Shown here: positions 26,609 to 34,117 of the stretch, one piece after another
Position numbering within the stretch: the first letter of the stretch is position 1
Layout: each line of letters opens with the position of its first letter
Assembly: GCA_910588875.1 (NCBI GenBank)
Contig: CAJURT010000015.1
Location: forward strand, 11,418 to 75,417
From: an uncultured Lachnospiraceae bacterium
Lineage (GTDB): Bacteria; Bacillota; Clostridia; Lachnospirales; Lachnospiraceae
Direction: 5' to 3'
Length of the DNA: 64,000 nt
Notes under the pieces: generated by a model
Database searches by the model: none
What the model was told of the DNA's origin: nothing
Seen by the model: only the letters and a program-made list of their open reading frames with translations
Position numbers and translations under genes: made by a program

Positions 26609-28583
26609 TTTCGTTCCCTCCCAGCATATTCAGGAAATCCTGTTCAGAAATGATCGGAATTCCCAGTTCTTTCGCTTTCTTATTTTTAGACGAGTTAGAC
26701 GCCACATCATTGTTGATCAGGTAGTCCGTCTTTGCCGTCACGGAACCGGTTGCTTTGCCGCCCCGCTTCTCGATCTCCGCCTGCAGTGCCTTACGGTTGG
26801 CAAAATGCTCCACCGACCCGGTGATGACAAAGACCTTCCCGGCAAATACCGCCTCCTCCTGGCTCTCCGGCTCCGCCTCGATCTCCAGCTCTGCTAAAAG
26901 CCCATCCACCTGGCAGTTATTCCTCTCCGAGGCAAAATAATCCATCCAGGCATCGGCAAGCACCTCCCCGATCCCATCCACCTCCATCAGTTCCTCCTTC
27001 CCGGCCTTCCTCATGGCAGCAAAATCCGAATGGAAGGTGCGGCACATCATCTTTGCATTGGCAAGGCCGATCCCGGCAATCCCCAGCCCGTATATCAGCC
27101 TCGGCAGCGTGGTGTGGGACGCCGCCTGCACGGCAGCTATCAGGTTGTCATAAGACCTCTGCCCGAACCCCTCCATCTCCACAATCGCTTCCTGGTGGAG
27201 ATCTAGGTGGAAAATATCCGCAAACGCATGGATAAACCCGGCAGCAATGAATTTTTCCAATGTTGCCTCCGACAGCCCGTCGATATTGAGTGCGTCCCTG
27301 CTCACCAGCAGGGTAAAACTCTTGATCTTCTTCGCCTGGCACTCCGGGTTGGTGCAGTACAGGGAGCGGACGTCATTGACCTGGCGGATCCGGGTCTCTC
27401 CGCTGCAGACCGGGCACTCCTTTGGGATCTGTATATTCCCGCTGCGGGTTAAGTTCTCCGCGATCTGCGGGATGATCATATTCGCTTTATAGACGGTGAT
27501 GGCATCACCCTCGCCCAATTCCAGTGCCTCCATTATGCTGATATTGTGCACGCTGGCACGGCTGACCGTCGTCCCCTCCAGTTCCACCGGGTCAAAGACC
27601 GCCACCGGGTTGATCAGCCCTGTCCGGGACGCACTCCACTCAATCTCCCGGAGCCTGGTCTCGCGGATCTCATCCGCCCACTTAAAAGCAATGGAATTGC
27701 GGGGGAATTTTGATGTCCTGCCCAGGGATTCCCCATAAGCGATGTCATCCATCAAAAGCACCAGCCCATCCGACGGCATGTCGCATGACTGAACCTCCTT
27801 TGAGAAGGCAGCCACAGCCTCTGGCAGGGATTCCCTGTCCACCTGCCGGTATCCCACCACGTCAAATCCCTGCTGCCGCAGCCACTCAAACTGCTCCCTC
27901 CGGGAATTTTTAAAGTCCACTCCATCTGCCCGCACCACCATAAATGCCTCAAAATCCACATTCCTTGCCGCCGTGATCTCGTTATTCAGCTGACGCACCG
28001 AGCCGCTGCACAGGTTCCGCGGGTTCTTGTAGCGGGCATCCACCTCTTCAATCCCCTTGTTGATCCGTTCAAACTCCGAATAGCGGATAATGGCCTCCCC
28101 CCGCAGGATCAGCTGGCCTTCATAGGCAATCTTAAGGGGCACGTTGGCAAATACCTTTGCATTGTTGGTAATCACCTCCCCGATCTCCCCATTCCCCCGG
28201 GTAACCGCCTTAACCAGCTGCCCGCCCTCGTAGGTCAGCACAATCGTCAGCCCGTCCAGCTTCCATGACAAAAGCCCCTTCTGCTCTCCCAGCCAGTCCT
28301 GCAGCGCCGCCACTTCCTTAGTCTTATCTAAGGAAAGCATAGGAGATTCATGGGCTTCCTTGGGAAGTTCGCTCAGCACCTCATACCCTACCCTCTGGGT
28401 AGGGCTCCCTGCCAGCACCACCCCGGTCTCCCCTTCCAGGCCCAGCAGTTCGTCATATAGCCGGTCATACTCCCGGTTGCTCATTATCTCCCGGCTCTCC
28501 TGGTAATATGCCCTGGCCGCCGGTAAAAGCATTGCCGCCAGTTCCTTCATCCGTCTGATCTTCTCATCTCTGTTCCCGGTCAT
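26598..28583 (-). CDS. ligA: NAD-dependent DNA ligase LigA
   Basis: 661 residues, the normal length. It seals nicks using NAD+ in replication and repair. The order is the Ia domain; the SPTQRVGYEVL motif; the adenylation domain with Lys108 in SWKLDGLTIVLTYE; the OB fold; a zinc finger (CPVC and CTNPEC); four helix-hairpin-helix motifs (GLGIAGIGLANAK, VDGIGEVLADAW); and a C-terminal BRCT domain (VFVITGSVEHFANR) at about 580-655. GGAGG lies 6 nt before the ATG. It lies within the queA-rluF-ligA-metA run. Essential housekeeping gene. Confidence 0.96.
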   Translation of the reverse strand: MTGNRDEKIRRMKELAAMLLPAARAYYQESREIMSNREYDRLYDELLGLEGETGVVLAGSPTQRVGYEVLSELPKEAHESPMLSLDKTKEVAALQDWLGEQKGLLSWKLDGLTIVLTYEGGQLVKAVTRGNGEIGEVITNNAKVFANVPLKIAYEGQLILRGEAIIRYSEFERINKGIEEVDARYKNPRNLCSGSVRQLNNEITAARNVDFEAFMVVRADGVDFKNSRREQFEWLRQQGFDVVGYRQVDRESLPEAVAAFSKEVQSCDMPSDGLVLLMDDIAYGESLGRTSKFPRNSIAFKWADEIRETRLREIEWSASRTGLINPVAVFDPVELEGTTVSRASVHNISIMEALELGEGDAITVYKANMIIPQIAENLTRSGNIQIPKECPVCSGETRIRQVNDVRSLYCTNPECQAKKIKSFTLLVSRDALNIDGLSEATLEKFIAAGFIHAFADIFHLDLHQEAIVEMEGFGQRSYDNLIAAVQAASHTTLPRLIYGLGIAGIGLANAKMMCRTFHSDFAAMRKAGKEELMEVDGIGEVLADAWMDYFASERNNCQVDGLLAELEIEAEPESQEEAVFAGKVFVITGSVEHFANRKALQAEIEKRGGKATGSVTAKTDYLINNDVASNSSKNKKAKELGIPIISEQDFLNMLGGNENAD

Positions 28584-28626
28584 CTCCCGCCTCCGCTCAT
28601 TCCCTTTTCAATAATGCCCCTGTTTC

Positions 28627-29064
28627 CTATCCCTGCATTTTTTCCTTCAGCTGTCCGAATATAAGGACAAAAACAAGGAAGGTTGCCGCCAAAGCGGCAT
28701 AGTATAATTTATCTGCTAACAGGTGAATGCTTGTGTAATCATAATATAGTTTGCCGTCATATAGGATTGCCCCCACCGTGCTGCGGTAATTCTTGCTGTT
28801 TTTCATTACAAAATGTGCGCTGCTGGGAACCCCATGGAGCCGGTGCGCCTCTCCCTGGTAAGAAACGGTAACCTTCAATCCTCCCGGATTTAGTTTGCTT
28901 GCGCCCGTCTTAACCTCTGTAACCCTTACATGTACCTTTGTTCCCAAGGATTCCTTGTCCTGGCTATATGCCCGCTGATGGAGAATAACCGTCAAAACCA
29001 GGAGCACAACAAAGACAGCAGGCAGCACCCAATCCTTAAGATTCACTTTTTTGCCAGTATCCAT
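28627..29064 (-). CDS. Membrane protein of unknown function, two TM segments
   Basis: 145 residues. A short basic N-terminus precedes TM1 at about 13-32 (WVLPAVFVVLLVLTVIL). A roughly 75-residue extracytoplasmic beta-rich domain follows (VHVRVTEVKTGASKLNPGGL, SYQGEAHRLHGVPSSAHF), then TM2 at about 117-137 (YYAALAATFLVFVLIFG). The extracytoplasmic part has the spacing of DUF3592-type domains, though I do not claim the match. ATG at 29064 is preferred over an upstream TTG because GAGAGG lies 8 nt before it. It follows rluF by about 20 bp and precedes ligA by 43 bp. Confidence 0.7.
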   Translation of the reverse strand: MDTGKKVNLKDWVLPAVFVVLLVLTVILHQRAYSQDKESLGTKVHVRVTEVKTGASKLNPGGLKVTVSYQGEAHRLHGVPSSAHFVMKNSKNYRSTVGAILYDGKLYYDYTSIHLLADKLYYAALAATFLVFVLIFGQLKEKMQG

Positions 29065-29083
29065 TTCCTTTACCTCTCTCAAA

Positions 29084-29818
29084 CTATAATTTAGCCGTCT
29101 CTCCCAGCCTTCTCTTTAATTCTTCCCACTCCTTTGGCGTCACCTTGCGGAAATCCCCCGTCCTCAGCCTCCCCAGGCGTATATTCATAATGCGCTCCCG
29201 CCTCAGGGCCACCACCCGGTATCCCAGCGCCTCACACATCCTCCGGATTTGCCGGTTCAGTCCCTGTGTCAGCACAATCCTAAACGTCTGCTTCCCCTCC
29301 GGCCGCACTTTGCAGGGGCGTGTTGTCTCTCCCAGTTCCACCAGTTCCACCCCCTCCTGCATCCGTCTTAAGAATACAGCATCAAAAGGCTTATCCACAG
29401 ACACAAGGTACTCTTTTTCATGGAGGCTCCCTGCATGGATAATCCGGTTAGCCAGATCCCCCTGGTTCGTCATCAGCAGCAGCCCTTCCGAATCTTTATC
29501 CAGCCGGCCCACCGGGTAAATGCGTGCCGGGTAATTCACCAGCTCCACCACATTGGGGGCCCGGTCTTTGTTCGAGGCCGTACAGACCACCCCCCTGGGC
29601 TTATTGACCACCAAAAGCACCGGTTCCACCCGCCCGCTGCCAGATCCCCCCACAGGCCTGTTCCTGCACAATATCTTCTCCTGCCCGGTGACCTTCTCCC
29701 CCGTCTTCGCTACCCGGCCGTCGACGGTGACCAGCCCGGCCTCCACCAAGCGGTCTGCCTCCCTGCGGGAACAGACCCCCTGCTCACTTAAATATTTATT
29801 CAGGCGGATTAAATCCAT
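29084..29818 (-). CDS. rluF: 23S rRNA pseudouridine synthase, RluF type
   Basis: About 244 residues. An N-terminal S4 RNA-binding domain (IRLNKYLSEQGVCSRREADR) is followed by an RsuA/RluB/E/F catalytic domain. The catalytic Asp is in GRLDKDSEGLLLMTNQGD at about residue 107. The C-terminal GLNRQIRRMCEALGYRV plus ALRRERIMNI is characteristic of RluF, which modifies U2604 in E. coli 23S rRNA. An ATG at 29833 overlaps the queA stop (ATGA) and could be the start; 29818 has a better-spaced AAGGG. Either way it is translationally coupled or closely linked to queA. Confidence 0.88.
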   Translation of the reverse strand: MDLIRLNKYLSEQGVCSRREADRLVEAGLVTVDGRVAKTGEKVTGQEKILCRNRPVGGSGSGRVEPVLLVVNKPRGVVCTASNKDRAPNVVELVNYPARIYPVGRLDKDSEGLLLMTNQGDLANRIIHAGSLHEKEYLVSVDKPFDAVFLRRMQEGVELVELGETTRPCKVRPEGKQTFRIVLTQGLNRQIRRMCEALGYRVVALRRERIMNIRLGRLRTGDFRKVTPKEWEELKRRLGETAKL

Positions 29819-29829
29819 GTCTGTCCCTT

Positions 29830-30873
29830 TCATTGGCTGTCATCCAAATCTGTGAAGAAGCAGGCGTCCCCAAAGCTGAAGAAGCGGTATTTCTCACGGA
29901 TCGCCTCCCCATAGGCATGAAGGACATGTTCCCGTCCGGCCAGGGCGGACACAAGCATCACCAATGTGGACTCCGGCAGATGGAAATTGGTGATCAGGCA
30001 GTCCATTGCTTTAAACACATATCCCGGATAGATAAAGATATCGGTCCAGCCGCTCCCCGCCTTCACGGTTCCATCCGGCCCGGCAGCGGACTCCAGGGTA
30101 CGGCAGCTGGTGGTGCCGACGCAGATCACCCTCCCCCCTGCCGCCTTCGCCCGGTTAATCTTTTCGGCCTGTTCCTCCTCCACCACATAGAATTCCGAGT
30201 GCATGTGATGGTCCAGCACATTCTCCACCTTCACCGGCCGGAATGTCCCCAGGCCCACATGCAGCGTCACATGGGCAACCTCAATTCCCTTATCCTGTAT
30301 CTTCTGCAGGAGTTCCCGGGTAAAATGAAGCCCTGCCGTAGGCGCCGCCGCCGACCCGTCATGCTTGGCGTATACCGTCTGGTAACGATTCTTGTCCTTC
30401 AGTTCATGGGTGATGTAGGGAGGGAGGGGCATCTGCCCCAGCTGGTCTAAAACCTCCTCAAAAATACCATTATACCGGAACCGGATCAGACGGTTCCCTT
30501 CCTCTGCCACCTCAAGGACACTGCCCCTCAGCAGCCCTTCCCCAAACACCAGTTCCGTCCCCGGCCTGCATTTGCGTCCCGGCTTCACCAGGGTCTCCCA
30601 GACGTCTCCCTCCTTTCGTTTCAGGAGCAAAACCTCGATCTTTGCCCCCGTATCCTCCTTCACGCCGAACAGCCGGGCCGGGATCACCTTGGTATTATTG
30701 ACCACCAGGCAGTCCCCGGGCCTTAAATATTCTATAATATCCCGGAAAACCCGGTGCCGGATCTCACCGGTACGCTTATCCATCACCAACAGCCGGGAGG
30801 AGGAGCGGTCCTCCAAAGGATCCTGGGCAATCAGTTCCTGGGGCAAATCAAAAGTAAAATCCTTCACATTCAT
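29830..30873 (-). CDS. queA: S-adenosylmethionine:tRNA ribosyltransferase-isomerase QueA
   Basis: 347 residues, standard length. It transfers and isomerises the ribosyl moiety of SAM onto preQ1 at tRNA position 34 to give epoxyqueuosine. Signature blocks are FDLPQELIAQDPLEDRSSSR, VNNTKVIPARLFG, GLHFTRELL, HVGLGTFRPV and TNFHLPESTLVMLVSALAG. GGAGGG lies 5-6 nt before the ATG. The start overlaps the upstream stop by 4 nt and the stop overlaps a downstream ATG, so it lies inside a tightly packed operon. No tgt gene is in the window. Confidence 0.96.
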   Translation of the reverse strand: MNVKDFTFDLPQELIAQDPLEDRSSSRLLVMDKRTGEIRHRVFRDIIEYLRPGDCLVVNNTKVIPARLFGVKEDTGAKIEVLLLKRKEGDVWETLVKPGRKCRPGTELVFGEGLLRGSVLEVAEEGNRLIRFRYNGIFEEVLDQLGQMPLPPYITHELKDKNRYQTVYAKHDGSAAAPTAGLHFTRELLQKIQDKGIEVAHVTLHVGLGTFRPVKVENVLDHHMHSEFYVVEEEQAEKINRAKAAGGRVICVGTTSCRTLESAAGPDGTVKAGSGWTDIFIYPGYVFKAMDCLITNFHLPESTLVMLVSALAGREHVLHAYGEAIREKYRFFSFGDACFFTDLDDSQ

Positions 30874-31757
30874 GGCTGCCCTCCGATCACTACCTCCGGC
30901 TCCGTCTCCCTGGTCCCTTCCCAGAGCGGCGATCCCTCCTGCAATACCCCGTAAACATTTTTCAGGTTCTCATCCGTGTTCAGGGCTTCCTTGATTCTTC
31001 TGTTGACGTCAGCCGCCAGCCTCTTTACCTCCTGAGAATGGTTGGCCTCATCCGTCAGCTGCAGGATCTCCTGGGTATAATCGCGCTGATCCACAATCCT
31101 GTAGTTTCCTTCCGGATCCACGGTCACATAACAGCAAAAGACCATCGGAGCCCTGGTTTTTGAAAAATAAAAATTAATGTCAGCAACCGTGTACACCAGC
31201 CAGGAATGGTCGTCCGCCCCCTCCATCACATAAGTTGCAATGTTCTCGAATCCCTGGACATATTTGGAATTGCTGCGCATACGGGTGCTCTGCTCCTCCA
31301 ATGCCTGGGCTGACACCTCCCCAACCCCGTAGATCTGGTTCATCCGTTCCGCATCCCCGGCCTCCCTGGCCTGAAAATAACTCTCCATCAGCGCCAGTAT
31401 CTCCGGAACCCCATCCCTCCGGAAATTCTCCGTCTCAAAGGCATCCGTCTCCCCGGCTTCTGTCTCCGTCTCATTCTCCTCGGACGTCTGCTGCTCATCC
31501 GGCTCGTCCCCCGGCTCCTCCGGCAAACGTTCCCAATCCCCGGAGTCCAGTACCGGCGCCACCGTCATCCCCGGCTCCATCGTGGCTGCAGTCGGGGGTT
31601 CCGGCGCCTGCGTCTCCTCCGGCTCCGCCTGCATATGCTCCGCCACCAATATGACAATAATCAATATAACAACAACCAGCGGAATCATCATTACCTGCAA
31701 AAACCTCCGCTGATCCTGGTTCAGCTTTCTCCTCTTCGGATCTCCTGATCTTTTCAT
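30870..31757 (-). CDS. Membrane-anchored extracytoplasmic protein of unknown function
   Basis: 295 residues. A basic N-terminus (MKRSGDPKRRKLNQDQRR) leads to one TM helix at about 20-39 (VMMIPLVVVILIIVILVAEH). A Pro/Glu/Thr-rich linker covers about 40-110 (PEETQAPEPPTAATMEPG). The C-terminal globular domain of about 180 residues begins GVPEILALMESYFQAREAGD and resembles the NTF2/lumazine-like fold seen in anchored clostridial proteins; I recognise no named family. ATG at 31757 is chosen because GGAGG lies 5 nt upstream, unlike two earlier in-frame ATGs. First gene of the queA-ligA-metA run. Confidence 0.75.
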   Translation of the reverse strand: MKRSGDPKRRKLNQDQRRFLQVMMIPLVVVILIIVILVAEHMQAEPEETQAPEPPTAATMEPGMTVAPVLDSGDWERLPEEPGDEPDEQQTSEENETETEAGETDAFETENFRRDGVPEILALMESYFQAREAGDAERMNQIYGVGEVSAQALEEQSTRMRSNSKYVQGFENIATYVMEGADDHSWLVYTVADINFYFSKTRAPMVFCCYVTVDPEGNYRIVDQRDYTQEILQLTDEANHSQEVKRLAADVNRRIKEALNTDENLKNVYGVLQEGSPLWEGTRETEPEVVIGGQP

Positions 31758-31868
31758 CGGCTCCTCCATTCTGCTCCTCATGCACCTTCCCCAGGCGCTC
31801 TTTCCAGTCCCTGATAAACCGTAACCCTATCATAGCAAAATACATTTGGAAAATCAATAAACTTCCCC

Positions 31869-31896
31869 TTGCAATTCCAAAAAAATCGTGTATAAT
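31869..31896 (+). promoter_or_regulatory. Promoter of tRNA-Arg
   Basis: -35 TTGCAA (31869-31874), a 16-bp spacer and a perfect -10 TATAAT (31891-31896). It sits 9 nt before the mature tRNA 5' end. Confidence 0.75.
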
Positions 31897-31905
31897 AAAA
31901 GAGAT

Positions 31906-31977
31906 GCGTCTGTAGCTCAGTGGATAGAGCAATGGCCTCCGGAGCCATGTGCGGAGGTTCGATTCCTCTCAGACGCA
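31906..31977 (+). tRNA. tRNA-Arg (anticodon CCG)
   Basis: 72 nt fold as a cloverleaf: acceptor GCGTCTG/CAGACGC with discriminator A, D arm GCTC/GAGC, anticodon stem ATGGC/GCCAT with loop CTCCGGA, 4-nt variable loop, and T arm GGAGG-TTCGATT-CCTCT with one G-U pair. Anticodon CCG reads the Arg codon CGG. The 3' CCA is not encoded. Confidence 0.95.
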
Positions 31978-32043
31978 TTTTTTTGTTGCCCGTCAGGGAC
32001 TTTTTGATTCCTCAACCCGAACAAAAAAGAGCCTCTGTGAAAC

Positions 32044-32082
32044 AAGACGGGGCCAGCCCTCTGTCAAGGCTGGCCCCGTCTT
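32044..32082. terminator. Strong hairpin between tRNA-Arg and hydG
   Basis: A perfect 15-bp GC-rich stem (AAGACGGGGCCAGCC and its complement) closes a 9-nt loop. Neither side has a long T run; the minus side continues TTGTTTCAC. It is placed to terminate both the convergent hydG transcript and the tRNA. Confidence 0.6.
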
Positions 32083-32215
32083 GCCATGGTTTCCCATTCT
32101 CTTTTCAGGCATTTACTTAAAGATACCCTTTAAAGCATCAGCTGCTTTCGATACTCCGTCCATCGTCAGCTTTGCTTTCACTCCATCCACGATTCCGGTG
32201 CCGGCCGGCCCCGGA

Positions 32216-33646
32216 TTAAAACCGGAAATCCCTCTTCCCCTCCTCAATCCTCTTAAGATGCTCCTTTGCCAGCCCCAGCACCTTCTCATTGGTGATATGC
32301 ACCAGTTCCCTCTCAATCAGTTCCTCCCCAAGCCTCCTGGTGGCCTCCGAACCATAATCCATCAGATATTCCTTCAGGGTCATCAGGGCATTGGGATGGC
32401 AGCAATTGACGATCTGGCCGCTCTTGCACAGGGACATAAACCGATCCCCGGTTCTGCCTTCCCGGTAACATGCCGTACAGAAGCTGGGAATATAGCCAAG
32501 GCCCATCAGCCACTGCACCACCTCATCCAATGTCCGCTTGTCACTGACATCAAACTGCTCCGAACAGTCATCCTCCGGCTCCGGTTCTGCATAGCCACCC
32601 ACGCTGGTCCGGGAACCGCCGCTGATCTGGGAAATGCCCAGCTTCAGGATCCTTTCCCGGCAGGCCTTGCTCTCCCGCGTGGAAATGATCATCCCGGTAT
32701 AGGGCACTGCAATCCGGATGCAGGCCACCAGTTTGGCAAAAATATCATCATTGATCCCATTGTCAAACACATTGGGGTCAATATCGTCCGCCCGCTTGAT
32801 CCGGGGCACACTGATGGTGTGGGGGCCCACGCCAAAGGCTGCCTCCAGATGCTCCGCGTGCATCAAAAGCCCGGCAAATTCATACCGGTACAATTCCAGC
32901 CCAAACAAAACTCCCAGCCCCACGTCGTCAATGCCGCCCTCCATGGCCCGGTCCATAGCCTCTGTGTGGTAAGCATAGTCATGCTTAGGGCCCGTGGGAT
33001 GCAGTTTCTCATAGCTTTCCTTGTGATATGTCTCCTGGAACAAGATATAGGTCCCGATCCCTGCATCCTTAAGCTTCCGGTAATTTTCCACCGTGGTAGC
33101 CGCGATATTCACATTCACCCGGCGGATGGCGCCGTTCTTGTGATGGATCCCGTAAATCGTGTCAATGCACTCCAGAATGTACTCTATGGGGTTATTAACC
33201 GGATCCTCCCCTGCCTCCAGAGCCAGGCGCTTATGCCCCATATCCTGCAGGGCGATCACCTCTTTGCGCACCTCCTCCTGGGTCAGCTTTTTTCGCGCAA
33301 TGTGCTGGTTTTTCTTGTGGTAAGGGCAATACACGCACCCATTGATACAGTAATTGGACAGATACAGGGGGGCAAACATGACAATCCGGTTCCCGTAAAA
33401 ATCCTTTTTCAGCTGCTGTGCCAATTCCTCGATCTGGCGGTTTAAGTCTTCCAGTTCACAGTCCAGCAGCACGGACGCCTCCCTGTGGTTCAATCCCTTC
33501 CGCTCCCTGGCTTTTTCCAGGATCTCCTCAATCAATTCCCGGTTCCTCCGGTTCTCCCAGGCATAGGCCAGGGTTTCCTGGATCTCCTCATGATGGATAA
33601 ACTCCTCCGCCCGTTTGGATGACGGGTCATACACGCTCTGGTTCAT
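32216..33646 (-). CDS. hydG: [FeFe]-hydrogenase H-cluster maturase HydG (radical SAM tyrosine lyase)
   Basis: 476 residues. HydG cleaves tyrosine to make the CO and cyanide ligands of the hydrogenase H-cluster. The radical-SAM CX3CX2C motif is CINGCVYC. The C-terminal second-cluster motif CTAC followed by KSGQIVNC is kept, as are HPTGPKHDYAYH and SVPRIKRADDID. Length matches true HydG rather than ThiH. AAAGGAG is 27 nt before the ATG, but a 6-bp hairpin (33655-33672) sits between them and could bring the two to about 9 nt apart. No hydE, hydF or hydrogenase gene is in the window, so this is an orphan maturase locus. Confidence 0.95.
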   Translation of the reverse strand: MNQSVYDPSSKRAEEFIHHEEIQETLAYAWENRRNRELIEEILEKARERKGLNHREASVLLDCELEDLNRQIEELAQQLKKDFYGNRIVMFAPLYLSNYCINGCVYCPYHKKNQHIARKKLTQEEVRKEVIALQDMGHKRLALEAGEDPVNNPIEYILECIDTIYGIHHKNGAIRRVNVNIAATTVENYRKLKDAGIGTYILFQETYHKESYEKLHPTGPKHDYAYHTEAMDRAMEGGIDDVGLGVLFGLELYRYEFAGLLMHAEHLEAAFGVGPHTISVPRIKRADDIDPNVFDNGINDDIFAKLVACIRIAVPYTGMIISTRESKACRERILKLGISQISGGSRTSVGGYAEPEPEDDCSEQFDVSDKRTLDEVVQWLMGLGYIPSFCTACYREGRTGDRFMSLCKSGQIVNCCHPNALMTLKEYLMDYGSEATRRLGEELIERELVHITNEKVLGLAKEHLKRIEEGKRDFRF

Positions 33647-34053
33647 GGCTTTTTCTGCGGCTCTTTCCGCAGGCTCCTTTCTCTTTCCGGTCAGCCCTTT
33701 TCTTCCCGCCAGGGGCGGCCCGAAAATCGATTCCCGGTTTCCGGACAGTTGTTTGGCCCCTGCCGACAGGCTTCCCTGTCAGTAATCCTTTTGTTTTTAC
33801 TTGCCTCAGAAGATTTCATCAGAGTATCCTGGCGTTGCAGGATACGGGCTGCGCCAGTACAGGCCCGCAGTACACAACCACAAAATGCGCCCCGAAAGGC
33901 GCATGCACAAATCCCGCAGCCCGCAGCCTCCCTGCGCCCTGCCGGATCTCCTCTATGAAGCAGTCCCTTTCTTCCATGTCAGAATCTTCTTTTATCACCC
34001 TTCCTGTAGGGAACGGGTATTTTCTTTCATGTCAGCAGTAAAAATCTATGTCC
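33647..34053 (-). other. Long structured leader of hydG with possible small reading frames
   Basis: About 400 nt lie between the predicted transcription start and hydG. It holds a terminator-like hairpin (ATGCGCC, 6-nt loop, GGCGCAT, then TTTTG, near 33884-33903). It also holds two short overlapping minus frames: 33819-33977 (52 codons, MEERDCFIEEIRQG start) and 33691-33819 (42 codons, MKSSEASKNKRITD start), joined by TGATG. I recognise neither peptide and no known riboswitch consensus. Confidence 0.4.
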
Positions 34054-34082
34054 AGTCTACTATAAATCAGATGAATTGTCAA
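34054..34082 (-). promoter_or_regulatory. hydG: Promoter of hydG
   Basis: On the minus strand, a consensus -35 TTGACA (34077-34082), a 17-bp spacer and -10 TAGACT (34054-34059). Confidence 0.7.
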
Positions 34083-34117
34083 TCCTGGCCGTGGTTGTAA
34101 TGCTGGTTAGATAATCT

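Noticed and set aside
33619..34041. Plus-strand frame in the hydG leader
   Set aside because: Low-complexity composition, no ribosome site and no recognisable similarity; the minus-strand leader explains the region better.
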